A stretch of DNA of 64,000 nt, from assembly GCA_963797675.1 (NCBI GenBank), contig CAWCQQ010000018.1, positions 1 to 64,000 of the forward strand, given 5' to 3'. The translations under genes and the position numbers were made by a program. Positions within the stretch are counted from its first letter, which is position 1. Every line of letters starts with the position of its first letter. This DNA is from DASQPR01 sp963797675 (GTDB lineage Bacteria > Actinomycetota > Actinomycetes > Mycobacteriales > Micromonosporaceae). The notes beneath the pieces were generated by a model. The model made no database searches and was not told where the DNA came from. It was given only the letters and a program-made list of their open reading frames with translations. This document shows positions 1 through 8,232 of this stretch, one piece after another.

Positions 1-36
1 TGCCCGCGACCGAATATGATGCGGTGGGAGGCTCCG

Positions 37-986
37 ATGGCGGACGACTCGATCGACGGTGTGGAATTCACGCATCTGGACCAGGAGTTATTTGACGGCG
101 CTGGTGCGACGAAGCGTGATCTCGTCAGTTATCTCGATGCGATCGCCGGCCCATTCGTCGAGGTACTGCGCGATCGCCCGCTGTCGGTGATCCGAGTTCG
201 GCCGGGCCAGGAACCGTTCATGCAGAAGAATCTGCCGAAATATGCCCGGACTGGATCCAGACGACGACCCGCTGGGCGGAGACGTCGAAACGCGACGTCG
301 CGTACGCGCTCGCCAACGACCGTCGGACGCTGCTGTGGTTCGCGAACCAGCGAGCGGTCGAGTTCCATGCGGCGCTCGTACGGGTCGATCACTGGGATGC
401 GCCGACGCACCTCATCATCGATCTGGACCCGCCGTCCGGAGAGGACTTTCCGCTGGTCGTCCGGGTCGCGCAGCGGGTCCGCGAGGTACTCGACACGGCC
501 GGTCTCGCGGGTGCCGTGAAGACCAGCGGTGCCAAGGGTCTGCATGTGTTCGTACCGCTGGCGCCGGCGTCCCATGAGGACGTGGCGGCCGCGACGAGAG
601 CGCTCGCGGCACGTGTGGAGCGAGTGGATCCGGCCATCGCGACCACCGCGTTCATCCGCGAGGATCGCGAAGGCAAGGTCTTCGTCGATTCCACCCGAGC
701 CGGCGGTGCCACGGTGGCCGCCGCGTACAGTCCGCGGATCCGGCCCGGCGTACCGGTGTCGTTCCCGGTGGCCTGGGCCGATCTCGACCGCATCACGCCG
801 GCCGACTTTACGATCCACAACGCCGCTGCGCTGATTGCCGCCGACGATCCCTGGGCGCGGGAGATGCCGTCGCCGGTGGTGCTCGACCCGGCTCTGATCG
901 CCGAGGGCCACGAGATCCCGATCGCCCGGGTCCAGGCCATGCACGAGGGCAAACGGCGTGCCCGCGCTCGCCACTACATGCCCTGA
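37..986 (+). pseudogene. ligD: LigD-type polymerase/primase domain protein, single-base frameshift
   Basis: Stand-alone polymerase domain of the LigD family (archaeo-eukaryotic primase fold), which adds nucleotides at double-strand breaks during non-homologous end joining. No ligase or nuclease domain is present. The N-terminal part reads in one frame (THLDQELFDGAGATKRDL, RPGQEPFMQKNLPKY). The rest reads one frame over from about 249: DWIQTTTRW, LLWFANQRAVEFH, the metal-binding IIDLDPP near 415-435, and KTSGAKGLHVFVPL. Restoring one C in the short C run at 245-247 joins both parts into about 316 residues, the normal size of this domain. ATG 37 is preferred over ATG 16 and 19 because GGGAGG lies 5 bases upstream of it. 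Either a recent frameshift or a sequencing error; the intact motifs on both sides favour a very recent event. Confidence 0.85.
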
Positions 987-997
987 TTCGAGCATGT

Positions 998-1045
998 ACA
1001 TTGACTGTCAATCTGCTTGACAGTCAATGTGCTTGCAAATATGAT
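998..1045 (+). promoter_or_regulatory. marR promoter overlapping a perfect 14-bp inverted repeat
   Basis: ACATTGACTGTCAA (998-1011) and its exact reverse complement (1017-1030) are separated by 5 bases. The right arm contains a consensus -35 box, TTGACA (1017-1022), followed after 17 bases by TATGAT (1040-1045). A dimeric repressor on the dyad would cover the -35 box. The predicted transcription start (about 1051-1053) coincides with the marR ATG. Confidence 0.8.
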
Positions 1046-1052
1046 CGACGGC

Positions 1053-1517
1053 ATGGCTGATGCAGGTGAGGTTGTCATCCCGGCTCTGTTGCGCGCGGCG
1101 CGCGGTGCCTACGCCCATGCCGTCCGATCGCGACTGGCCGAAGGCGGCTTCGACGACATGCCCGCCAACGGCCCGTTCGTGCTCGGTGGCATCGTCAACA
1201 ACGGCGGCAGCGCCGCGCAACTGATTCGTGAACTGGGCGTCAGTCGCCAGGCCGCCAGCCAGCTCATCGACACGCTGGTTCTGCGCGGCTATCTCGAACG
1301 CGCGCCGAGCACCGACGACCGGCGGCGGATGACGATCACGGTCACCGAGCGTGGGAGGCAGGCCGCATCCGCGGTCCGTGCCGGCGTCGTCTCGGTCGAT
1401 GCCCAACTGGCCGACGCGTGTACGGCCGAGGAGATCGCTGGCTTGAGGGCCGGTCTGATCGCGCTGTGCGACATCCGGGATCTGTTCGAGGATCGGATGC
1501 GCGCCGAAGGGCGGTGA
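1053..1517 (+). CDS. MarR family transcriptional regulator
   Basis: Predicted 154-residue winged-helix regulator. The DNA-binding core is visible as AAQLIRELGVSRQAASQLIDTL (recognition helix) followed by the wing STDDRRRMTITVTERG, the hallmark of MarR proteins. ATG 1053 is chosen rather than upstream ATG 1017 because 1017 lies inside the promoter dyad and the TTGACA-N17-TATGAT promoter would start transcription at about 1052, giving a leaderless message. The perfect inverted repeat over the promoter predicts autorepression. The ligand is unknown. A hairpin terminator directly follows the stop. The neighbours (a frameshifted LigD polymerase upstream, a convergent HNH gene downstream) do not reveal the regulon. 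Confidence 0.92.
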   Translation: MADAGEVVIPALLRAARGAYAHAVRSRLAEGGFDDMPANGPFVLGGIVNNGGSAAQLIRELGVSRQAASQLIDTLVLRGYLERAPSTDDRRRMTITVTERGRQAASAVRAGVVSVDAQLADACTAEEIAGLRAGLIALCDIRDLFEDRMRAEGR

Positions 1518-1552
1518 GTCACCCCGCGGAACCGGACGGCCCGCGGGGTGAC
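1518..1552. terminator. Hairpin terminator between convergent genes
   Basis: Perfect 12-bp arms, GTCACCCCGCGG (1518-1529) and CCGCGGGGTGAC (1541-1552), with an 11-base loop. It starts at the base after the marR stop and lies 12 bases from the end of the convergent HNH gene, so it can serve both. There is no long T run, as is common in high-GC actinobacteria. Confidence 0.75.
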
Positions 1553-1564
1553 TTCGTCATCGCG

Positions 1565-2221
1565 TCAGCGGCTCTGCCGCGGCACCGTACGGCGCTCGGT
1601 CACGCGCTTCTTCTCCACCGTCTCGTCGACCTCGCCACTCGGGGTGGCGACCGCGACCTTCTCCGTGGTGTCGGTCTTCGTCGTGGTACGGGTACCGGCC
1701 CGGGTCGCGCGCGTCTTGGTTGCCGTGGTGACCGTCTTGGTCGCCTCGACCTCGGTCTCGTCGCCGCCCTCGAGCAGCTCGACTTCGGCGGACGGCTTCG
1801 CGTTGGCCTTGCGGTAACGCAGCGGCTCCCACAGCGGGTGCGGCAACACGTGTACGCCATAGTGCGTCCGGTGGTGCACGACGCAGAGCGCCTCCAGGTT
1901 GCCCGGCGACTCGATCCAGGCCGAGAACTCTTTGTCGTCGTCGAGGTGCAGGCCGAATGCCTCGTTCACCTTCTGCAGATCCTCGAACGTGATGTTCGCC
2001 GACTCGATGTGCGTGTGGTGCAGCTCGATGTCCCCGCCGCAGTAGTCGTCGTTGATCGCGCACTTCCACAGGCCCTGTCGCTTCAGACGCGTCTTGGCCT
2101 GCTGGAACAGGGCGTAATGCGGATCGCCGGGAACCGGCTCGTGCTCCGGGATCTGCGTGAGGATGTGTACCGTCATCCGCTGGTCGTGGGCTTCGGTCAC
2201 ACCGTCGTCATCGCTGGCCAC
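1565..2221 (-). CDS. HNH-like zinc-site protein with charged, Thr-rich tail (paralogue 1)
   Basis: 218 residues. The conserved core holds an HNH-like arrangement: a Cys in GLWKCAIND, a Cys in DDYCGGD, HH in IELHHTHIE, and CVVHHRTHYG further on, so a Cys/His metal site of the beta-beta-alpha fold is likely. Residues from about 150 onward are low complexity, rich in Thr, Lys, Arg and Glu, and look disordered. A close paralogue lies at 50011-50712 with a nearly identical core and a differently composed tail. The GTG start at 2221 is supported by GAGGAGGG about 7 bases upstream. Whether it cuts nucleic acid is unknown; the missing canonical H-N-H spacing and the long tail make a purely binding role possible. 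Confidence 0.75.
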   Translation of the reverse strand: MASDDDGVTEAHDQRMTVHILTQIPEHEPVPGDPHYALFQQAKTRLKRQGLWKCAINDDYCGGDIELHHTHIESANITFEDLQKVNEAFGLHLDDDKEFSAWIESPGNLEALCVVHHRTHYGVHVLPHPLWEPLRYRKANAKPSAEVELLEGGDETEVEATKTVTTATKTRATRAGTRTTTKTDTTEKVAVATPSGEVDETVEKKRVTERRTVPRQSR

Positions 2222-2328
2222 TGTCGGGCCCTCCTCATGGTCGGTTCGCTACGTTGACAACCTCTACGACTTGTGGCGCGCCGTCAACCCGCGAGCCGAG
2301 ATCCGACAACCTCAAACGGTTGATTTAA

Positions 2329-2434
2329 CTGGATTTTCGGGCTATGGCGGTCACCACGTAGTCCTGGATTTTCGGGCTATGGGCGGTCACCACGTAGTCC
2401 TGGATTCTCGGGCTATGGCGGTCACCACGTAGTC
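2329..2434. repeat. Three tandem 35-36-bp copies of the 3' end of the downstream PPTase gene
   Basis: Copies at 2329-2363, 2364-2399 and 2400-2434 are nearly identical: one C/T difference, and one extra G in the middle copy. Copy 3 is the actual end of the PPTase coding sequence. The outermost copy, read in the gene's frame, would end the protein in ARKSS followed by TAA. With 35-bp units (not a multiple of three) the current gene instead runs into the next copy and stops after RESRTTW. Confidence 0.93.
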
Positions 2435-3085
2435 TCCACCGATCGTGAACCGGCCGCTGATGATCGGCCACGGCTCGCCGTCGACGATCGGCGCTTCGAC
2501 CAGCAGGCGCGCTGTGAACGCATGGTTCGCGGCATCGATGTCGACCTCGGCGTCGACGAAGTCAAGAAACGTGCCGACCAGCGGGAACCAGACTTTGTAG
2601 ACCGACTCCTTGGCGCTGAACAGAAGCCGATCCCAGGCCACGCCGGTCGGTTCGGCCGCGAGACGAGCGAGCTGTGCACGTTCGCGCGGAAGCGAGACGA
2701 GGTCGAGGACGCCGGGCGGTAGCGGATCGTTCGGCTCGGCATCGATGCCGAGCGCCACGATGTCCGTCGTGCGGGCAACCGCGGCAGCCCGGTAACCGGC
2801 GCAGTGGGTGATGCTTCCCACGATGCCGGCCGGCCAGATCGGCGCGCCACGGGGTCCACGCGGGATCGGCACCGCGGGGTGGCCGAGCTGCACGAGTGCC
2901 GCCCGCGCACAGTGTCGCGCCGTGGCGAACTCCTGCTGCCGGGACCGGACGGCCCGATGGACTGCGGCGAGCTCGTCCGCATAGATGGATTCGGTCTCGG
3001 GATCGATCGGAATGTCTTCGTAGGCCTCGACCACGGCGACCGTGCTGGGCAGCAGGTCCGGCAGGAGATCATGACACAGGTCCAC
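2387..3085 (-). CDS. 4'-phosphopantetheinyl transferase (Sfp/EntD type)
   Basis: 232 residues. Transfers the phosphopantetheine arm of CoA to a carrier-protein serine, activating acyl or peptidyl carrier domains of fatty acid, polyketide or non-ribosomal peptide synthases. Diagnostic signatures are visible: SITHCAGYRAAAVA, the metal-binding LGIDAEP, and FSAKESVYKVWFPL. The start is GTG 3085, with only a weak CCAGGT upstream; no better in-frame start is seen. The C-terminus has been altered by tandem duplication of the last 35 bp, so it ends in RESRTTW instead of the inferred ancestral RKSS. This is beyond the catalytic motifs, so activity is probably kept. The regulator at 3159-4139 lies upstream in the same direction, 73 bp away, and may be cotranscribed. 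No carrier-protein genes are nearby. Confidence 0.9.
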   Translation of the reverse strand: MDLCHDLLPDLLPSTVAVVEAYEDIPIDPETESIYADELAAVHRAVRSRQQEFATARHCARAALVQLGHPAVPIPRGPRGAPIWPAGIVGSITHCAGYRAAAVARTTDIVALGIDAEPNDPLPPGVLDLVSLPRERAQLARLAAEPTGVAWDRLLFSAKESVYKVWFPLVGTFLDFVDAEVDIDAANHAFTARLLVEAPIVDGEPWPIISGRFTIGGDYVVTAIARESRTTW

Positions 3086-3158
3086 ACCTGGAATGTAGTG
3101 CAGGCGGCCGACATAACGCCTGCCATTCTCGTCGATACAGGTCGGTCCGCAGATGGCG

Positions 3159-4139
3159 CTAAACCCAGCCCCGGCGCGCCGCCTCGACCCCGGCCTGGAA
3201 GCGGCTGGTGGCGTTCAGTCGGTCCATGATGCCGGACGTCATCCGCTGGATACTGCGTACCGAGACGGCGAGCCGGCGTGCGGCCGCGTCATCGGTCTGA
3301 CCAGCGGCCAGCAGCCGGATCAGCACCGTCTCCTGCGGCTGAAGACCGAGACCGTTGACCGGCGGTTGGTCGCCGAACGGTGTACCGATGTCCCAGAACT
3401 GTTCGAACAGCGCCAGCAATCCGGCGATGACGCCGGGGGAGTGCACTTCGTGGACGGCCACCGCCGGCGTGGCCGGGTCGACCGGCACCAGCGCGATCAG
3501 CCGATCGACGATGACGAGCCGCATCGGCAGGGTCGGCACGGTGCGCGACCGTCCGCCGATACCGGCCATCCACCGCGCGTACGCGAACGTTGCCGGATCA
3601 TTGCGGAAGCTCTCCTGGTAGACGTTGCGGATCGCGACACCCCGCTCGAGAGCCTGTTGGTTGAGCGGCTTCTCGGCGCTGATGGTGTCCGGATGCTGCG
3701 CGCCGCCGGTGGTGAACGACAGGCACTCGATCCGTGCGTCCATCGCGAGTTCGGCGAGGCGGTCGCGGATTGCGTCCAGCCCGTCGATCCGGCGTGTCTC
3801 CTCGACCTGCTCGCCGATGTGGTGCAGCGCGGCGATTGCGGCGATCGTCTCGCGCGTCGCCTCGATCTGGCGCTGCTTGGCCATCACCTCAAGCTCGATT
3901 TTGCTGAGCAGCGCGGTCAACCCGACGCCGGGTCGGACCACGAGTGCACGATCGGCACCATTGAGGCGGATCAACGCGAGATCGGCGAGTTCGTCGAGGG
4001 CCACCCGGACCACGGTGGGATCGATGCCCAGACGTTCGGCGATTCCGGCGACCGCGAGCGTCGGATCGGCGAGCATCGTCCGGTAGACGTTCTCGCTCAC
4101 GGCGGAAAGGCCCAAGTCCGATAGCACGGTTGCCCTCAT
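3159..4139 (-). CDS. TrmB/LuxR-like transcriptional regulator
   Basis: About 326 residues from ATG 4139. The N-terminus (LGLSAVSENVYRTML, then IAERLGIDPTVVRVALDELADL) is a TrmB-type winged helix. A coiled segment follows (about 85-120). The middle (about 120-250) resembles the sensor region of TrmB-like regulators. The C-terminus (AAGQTDDAAARRLAVSVRSIQRMTSGIM) is a LuxR/GerE-type helix-turn-helix. This two-HTH layout is common in actinobacteria, often beside secondary-metabolite genes, which fits its position just upstream of a PPTase. No clear ribosome site precedes ATG 4139; an in-frame TTG two codons upstream is an alternative. The long upstream extension of the open frame has no supporting signal. 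Effector and targets are unknown. Confidence 0.78.
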   Translation of the reverse strand: MRATVLSDLGLSAVSENVYRTMLADPTLAVAGIAERLGIDPTVVRVALDELADLALIRLNGADRALVVRPGVGLTALLSKIELEVMAKQRQIEATRETIAAIAALHHIGEQVEETRRIDGLDAIRDRLAELAMDARIECLSFTTGGAQHPDTISAEKPLNQQALERGVAIRNVYQESFRNDPATFAYARWMAGIGGRSRTVPTLPMRLVIVDRLIALVPVDPATPAVAVHEVHSPGVIAGLLALFEQFWDIGTPFGDQPPVNGLGLQPQETVLIRLLAAGQTDDAAARRLAVSVRSIQRMTSGIMDRLNATSRFQAGVEAARRGWV

Positions 4140-4392
4140 TTCCAATTCATGAACTTCTTTTCCACATTGTGGGGTCGCGATCCGCCGGCTTGGAAGCGCT
4201 TGACATGTTCGTGCCAGGCGATTGTCCGCCAGGCCGAAGGTAGTGATCCGGTAGACGAGCCCTGGCAACCTTGTGATTGAGGCGCAGAATGCGCTGATCG
4301 CACGAGGTCTCGCATGTCCCATGCCCGATCGACCCCTGGAAGGATATTGAAATGCACCGATCTCTTGGCAACGGGCTAGGATCGGCCGTCCG
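4140..4392. other. Intergenic region, divergent
   Basis: Lies between the regulator at 3159-4139 and the small gene at 4393. It is less GC-rich than its surroundings and should hold both divergent promoters. I see no convincing dyad or -35/-10 pair; a TAGGAT at 4377-4382 is a possible -10 box for the gene at 4393. Confidence 0.4.
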
Positions 4393-4680
4393 ATGATCAC
4401 CGCGTGCGCACGGGTCGCACCGCTCGCGTCGTCGGATCAGGTCGACAGCGGCTCGCTGTACGCATTCCTGATGGCGTGCGTGACCGCCGACGACCACGTC
4501 GAGCACCTGCGAGTCCGAGCCGGCCCGACCGTCGACGGTCCGACCTCGCATGCCCCGCATCTGGACGTTCTCGCCTTCCTCGATCTGACCGATCCGCAAC
4601 GCGCCGACGAGATCCTCGCCCGGCTCGTCCGCCGGGCGATCGCCAGGACGCCGGCACTCCGGCTGTGGCGGGTGCTCTGA
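4393..4680 (+). CDS. Hypothetical protein, 95 aa
   Basis: A short open frame with very high G/C at third codon positions, as in neighbouring genes, so I consider it coding. It contains no signal peptide, membrane segment or motif that I recognise (typical stretch: SLYAFLMACVTADDHVEHLRV). Possible TAGGAT -10 box 10 bases upstream, so the message may be nearly leaderless. It ends 22 bases before the aminotransferase gene and may be cotranscribed with it. Function unknown. Confidence 0.6.
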   Translation: MITACARVAPLASSDQVDSGSLYAFLMACVTADDHVEHLRVRAGPTVDGPTSHAPHLDVLAFLDLTDPQRADEILARLVRRAIARTPALRLWRVL

Positions 4681-4702
4681 CCGGTGCGCGCCGGCGCCTA
4701 CG

Positions 4703-6085
4703 ATGCTGGCCATGGCTCAGATCAACGCTGCTCGACTCGCCCAAGCCCTCGATCGAGAACGCGACGCCTACCGTGCCGCCCACCCTCGGTCCTACCAGGC
4801 CTGGCGCGCCTCCGAGCACCTGCTCGGGCGGGTACCGATGACGTGGATGAGCAAGTGGGCCGGTGGATTCCCGCTGACGTTCACCGAGGCGCACGGCAAC
4901 CGGATGAGCGACGTCGACGGGCACACGTACATCGACTTCGCGCTCGGTGACACGGGTGCGATGGCGGGCCACTCGCCGGAGCCGACCGTACGCGCGGTGC
5001 ACGATCGCATCGCGAACCGTGGCGGCATCACCACCATGCTGCCCAGCGAGGACGCGGAGTGGGTCGGCGCCGAGCTGACCCGCCGGTTCGGCCTGCCGAT
5101 CTGGTCGTTCACGCTCAGCGCCACGGATGCGAACCGGTGGGCGATCCGGCTGGCACGGCTCGTCACCGGTCGGCCGAAGATCCTCGTGTTCTCCTACTGC
5201 TACCACGGTTCGGTCGACGAGACGTTCATCGTGGTCGGCCCGGACGGCACGCCGGTGAGCCGCCCCGGCAACGTCGCGCCGGCGGTCGATCCGACCGTGA
5301 CGACGCGGGTGGTCGAATGGAACGACGTCGCCGCGCTCGAGCGCGAACTCGCCCACGGTGACGTCGCCGCGATCCTGGCCGAGCCCGCGTTGACGAATAT
5401 CGGGATCGTCCTGCCCGAGCCGGGCTTCCCGGACGCCATGCGGGCGCTCGCAACGAAGTACCGCGCGCTGCTGATGATCGACGAGACGCACACGATCTCG
5501 GCCGGACCCGGCGGCATGACCGCGCGGGACGGCCTGCGTCCGGACATCTTCGTGATCGGGAAGTCACTCGGCGGTGGCATTCCGTGCGGCGCCTATGGGT
5601 TGAGCGCCGATGTGGCCGCCACGGTCACCCGGCTGGCCGAGTCCGGCAGCGCCGACATCATCGACGTCGGTGGCGTCGGCGGTACGTTGGCCGGCAACGC
5701 GCTCTCCCTGGCCGCGATGCGCGCCACGCTGGCCGACGTACTCACCGAGGACGCGTTCGACCGGATGGTCGCGCTTGCCACTCGGTACGCCGGCGACGTA
5801 CGGCAGATTATCGATGATCTTGATCTGCCGTGGTCGATCGTGCAGCTCGGGGCACGTGCCGAATACCGCTTCGTACGGCCGGCTCCGCGCAACGGCGGCG
5901 AGTCCGCGGCCGCCGGTGACGATGCGCTCGACGAGTACATGCACCTCTACACGATCAACCGCGGCATCCTGATGACGCCCTTCCACAACATGGCGTTGAT
6001 GTGCCCGACCACTACCGAGGCGGACGTGGCCGCGCACACCGAGATATTTCGGACGGCGGTCGAGGCGTTGGCGGGTCGCGGCTAA
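4703..6085 (+). CDS. Class III (omega) aminotransferase, PLP-dependent
   Basis: About 460 residues. Family features: the PLP phosphate-binding region after LSATDANRWAIRLAR, YCYHGSVDE, the cofactor-ring Asp in LLMIDETHT, and the Schiff-base lysine in FVIGKSLGGGIPCGAYG. It is closest in appearance to glutamate-1-semialdehyde-aminomutase-like class III enzymes, but the substrate cannot be read from sequence, and the usual hemL context is absent. ATG 4703 and ATG 4712 are both possible; neither has a clear ribosome site. The gene converges on aroA, with only 10 bp between the two stop codons. Confidence 0.85.
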   Translation: MLAMAQINAARLAQALDRERDAYRAAHPRSYQAWRASEHLLGRVPMTWMSKWAGGFPLTFTEAHGNRMSDVDGHTYIDFALGDTGAMAGHSPEPTVRAVHDRIANRGGITTMLPSEDAEWVGAELTRRFGLPIWSFTLSATDANRWAIRLARLVTGRPKILVFSYCYHGSVDETFIVVGPDGTPVSRPGNVAPAVDPTVTTRVVEWNDVAALERELAHGDVAAILAEPALTNIGIVLPEPGFPDAMRALATKYRALLMIDETHTISAGPGGMTARDGLRPDIFVIGKSLGGGIPCGAYGLSADVAATVTRLAESGSADIIDVGGVGGTLAGNALSLAAMRATLADVLTEDAFDRMVALATRYAGDVRQIIDDLDLPWSIVQLGARAEYRFVRPAPRNGGESAAAGDDALDEYMHLYTINRGILMTPFHNMALMCPTTTEADVAAHTEIFRTAVEALAGRG

Positions 6086-6095
6086 CGATCCTGGG

Positions 6096-7361
6096 TCACC
6101 AGCGTGCGGCGAGCGCCGCGAAGTCCTCGTGGAACGCCGGATACGTCTTCGCGACACAACCGGGATGGTCGAACTCCACGCCCGGCGTACGCAGACCGAG
6201 GACCGCCATGCTCATCGCGATCCGGTGATCCGAACGCGTTGTGACCAGGCCTCCGACCGGTACGCCCGGCGTGATCTCGAGCCAGTCCGGCCCGGTCTGC
6301 GTGGTGATGCCGCAGGCGTTCAACGCCTCGGTGATCGCGTCGATCCGGTCGGACTCCTTCAGCCGGGTGTTCGCCACGTCGACGATCCGGATCGGCGCAT
6401 CCGCGAAGGGTGCGATCGCGGCAAGCGTCATCATCGTGTCGCTGATGTTGCGCATGTTGACCTCGCCGGGGCTGCGGAGCTGCGACGGCCCGGTGACCGT
6501 GGTCGCGTCGTCGGTGATCTCGACGGTGCAACCCATCGACGCCAATACCTCGGTGGCGAACCGCAGGTCACCCTGCAGCGACCGACTGCCGAGGCCGGGC
6601 ACGGTCACGGTGTTGCCGGTGACCGCAGCGGCCGCGAAGAAGTAGGACGCGGTTGAGGCATCGGGCTCGATCATGTATTCGCGGGCTTGGTAGCCGGTCG
6701 GTTCGATCACGATCGTGGTGGTCCGGCCCTCCGTGGAGAGCGTCGCCTCGGCGCCGAAATCGCGCATCATGGCGAGCGTCAGCTCGACGTACGGGACCGA
6801 GACGAGATCGTGCACCACGATTTCCAGACCCTTTTCGGTGGCCGGCGCCATCATGGCGAGCGCGGACAGATATTGGCTCGATGCACTTCCGTCGATGGAG
6901 AGCGCGCCGCCGGTCACGCCGTTCGCGCGGATGGTCAGCGGCAGCCGGTTACCGGGTGCGGCCTCGATGTCGACGTCGAGGTGGCGCAGCGCGGAGACCA
7001 GCGTGTCCATCGGGCGCGCACGCATCTGCTCGCTCGCGTCGATCACGTACTCGCCACGTCCCAGTGCGGCCAATGCCGGCAGGAACCGGGACGCCGTGCC
7101 GGAATCGTGGCACCAGGCCCGAGCGGTCTTGGCGGTCGGGCCGGCGGCGTTCCCGGCAATGGCCCAGGTCAGCGGGTTCCCTTCGGTCTCGAGGCTGGCC
7201 GTCTCGAAGCCCAACTCGGCGAGTGCGCCGAAGAACGCCACGGTGTCATCGGAGATCAGCGGCGCGCGGAGCCGGCTGATGCCGTCCGCCGCGGCAGCGA
7301 GGAACAGTGCCCTGGCCGTAGCCGACTTCGACCCGGGAACGTGGGCGATCGCTCGTGCCAC
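6096..7361 (-). CDS. aroA: 3-phosphoshikimate 1-carboxyvinyltransferase (EPSP synthase)
   Basis: 421 residues, normal length. Catalyses the sixth step of the shikimate pathway, joining shikimate-3-phosphate and phosphoenolpyruvate. Signatures: VPGSKSATARALFLAAAA (substrate-binding lysine), HDSGTASRFLPALAAL, SIDGSASSQYLSAL, EPDASTASYFFAAAA, and RLKESDRI, then SDHRIAMSMAVLGL. The GTG start at 7361 has AAGGAG 6 bases upstream. It appears monocistronic; no other aromatic amino acid genes are nearby. Herbicide (glyphosate) sensitivity class was not assessed. Confidence 0.96.
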   Translation of the reverse strand: MARAIAHVPGSKSATARALFLAAAADGISRLRAPLISDDTVAFFGALAELGFETASLETEGNPLTWAIAGNAAGPTAKTARAWCHDSGTASRFLPALAALGRGEYVIDASEQMRARPMDTLVSALRHLDVDIEAAPGNRLPLTIRANGVTGGALSIDGSASSQYLSALAMMAPATEKGLEIVVHDLVSVPYVELTLAMMRDFGAEATLSTEGRTTTIVIEPTGYQAREYMIEPDASTASYFFAAAAVTGNTVTVPGLGSRSLQGDLRFATEVLASMGCTVEITDDATTVTGPSQLRSPGEVNMRNISDTMMTLAAIAPFADAPIRIVDVANTRLKESDRIDAITEALNACGITTQTGPDWLEITPGVPVGGLVTTRSDHRIAMSMAVLGLRTPGVEFDHPGCVAKTYPAFHEDFAALAARW

Positions 7362-7478
7362 TGCGACTCCTTCTATCGGCTGTGATCTGCTGATTCCGAC
7401 CCTACCCGCGGAGACATCCGGCCGGTTCCGGGCGCCGCAGGGTCTCGCATGATGGTGGCGTCCGGCGTTGGTCGGTAC

Positions 7479-8168
7479 TCAGCCGAGCGGGGGAAACGCG
7501 AACAACTCCAGCAGGCGGGTAATGAGCGCGGCATCGCCGTCGACCGAGAGTTCGCCGGCCGCGATCGCCTGTTCCGGTGAGACTTGGCCGGTCAGCAGGC
7601 GATGCAGCGTCGCATCCGACGTCGTGACGATCGCATCGGCGGGCTCCGTCGGCGGGCCCGTGTTGATCGACAGCGCCGTACCGCCGGCCACGACGGTGAA
7701 CGGGCCGTCGTTGACGCGCAGCTCCCATGTGGTCGGCTCGGCCACGTGGGACTCGTCGTGGAACGCCAGCATCGCCGCCATCAGCCAGCGGGAACGCGCG
7801 GTCACGCCGGATGCGGTCGGGCCCATGCTCTGGGCACCCCAGCGGCCGAGCGCCATCAGGATCGGGCGGAGCTGCTCGCCGTACGCGGTGAGTTCGTAGG
7901 CCGTACCGCGGTCGGGCAGCGGCAGCACATCACGCCGGATGATCCCGGCAGTCTCGAGCTGCTTGAGGCGGGCCGACAGCGTGTTGGTGCCGATGCCGGG
8001 CAGGCCGTCGGCCAGGTCGCCGAAGCGCTGCGCTCCGAACAACAGTTCGCGGACGAGCAGGAGGGCCCAACGGTCGCCGATCAGGTCGAGCGAGGTTGCG
8101 ATGCCACAGAGCTGGTGGTACGAGCGCTGGTTGGCGGTACGGGTCGGATAGGCGGGCACGCTGATCAT
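7479..8168 (-). CDS. HxlR-family regulator with C-terminal SCP2-like domain
   Basis: 229 residues. The N-terminal winged helix is of HxlR type: CGIATSLDLIGDRWALLLVRELLFG (about 22-45), FGDLADGLPGIGTNTLSARLKQLE and VLPLPDRGTAYELTAYG. The C-terminal 90 residues (WELRVNDGPFTVVAGG ... ATLHRLLTGQVSPEQAIAAGELSVDGD) look like a sterol-carrier-type domain, a known fusion in actinobacterial HxlR proteins. ATG 8168 is chosen because GAGGG lies 5 bases upstream; the longer open frame has no such support. It is divergent from the two-gene unit at 8233-8969 and probably controls it through the 64-bp shared region. Confidence 0.9.
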   Translation of the reverse strand: MISVPAYPTRTANQRSYHQLCGIATSLDLIGDRWALLLVRELLFGAQRFGDLADGLPGIGTNTLSARLKQLETAGIIRRDVLPLPDRGTAYELTAYGEQLRPILMALGRWGAQSMGPTASGVTARSRWLMAAMLAFHDESHVAEPTTWELRVNDGPFTVVAGGTALSINTGPPTEPADAIVTTSDATLHRLLTGQVSPEQAIAAGELSVDGDAALITRLLELFAFPPLG

Positions 8169-8197
8169 CGTACCCTCACTTTCTATTCGGCATTTGG

Positions 8198-8218
8198 CTT
8201 GCAAAGCGCAAGTATACT
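8198..8218 (+). promoter_or_regulatory. Divergent promoter with CTTGC-N5-GCAAG dyad
   Basis: Inverted repeat CTTGC/GCAAG (8198-8212) abuts a TATACT -10 box (8213-8218) that would start transcription at about 8225, just upstream of ATG 8233. The dyad sits in the promoter spacer, a typical place for repression or activation by the HxlR protein encoded divergently. No good -35 box is visible, which would fit an activator-dependent promoter. Confidence 0.5.
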
Positions 8219-8232
8219 GATAGCCTGAGCTC

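Noticed and set aside
2157..2432. Plus-strand 91-codon frame with repeated GYGGHHVVLD units
   Set aside because: The repetition only reflects the tandem DNA repeats of the PPTase 3' end; no start signal.
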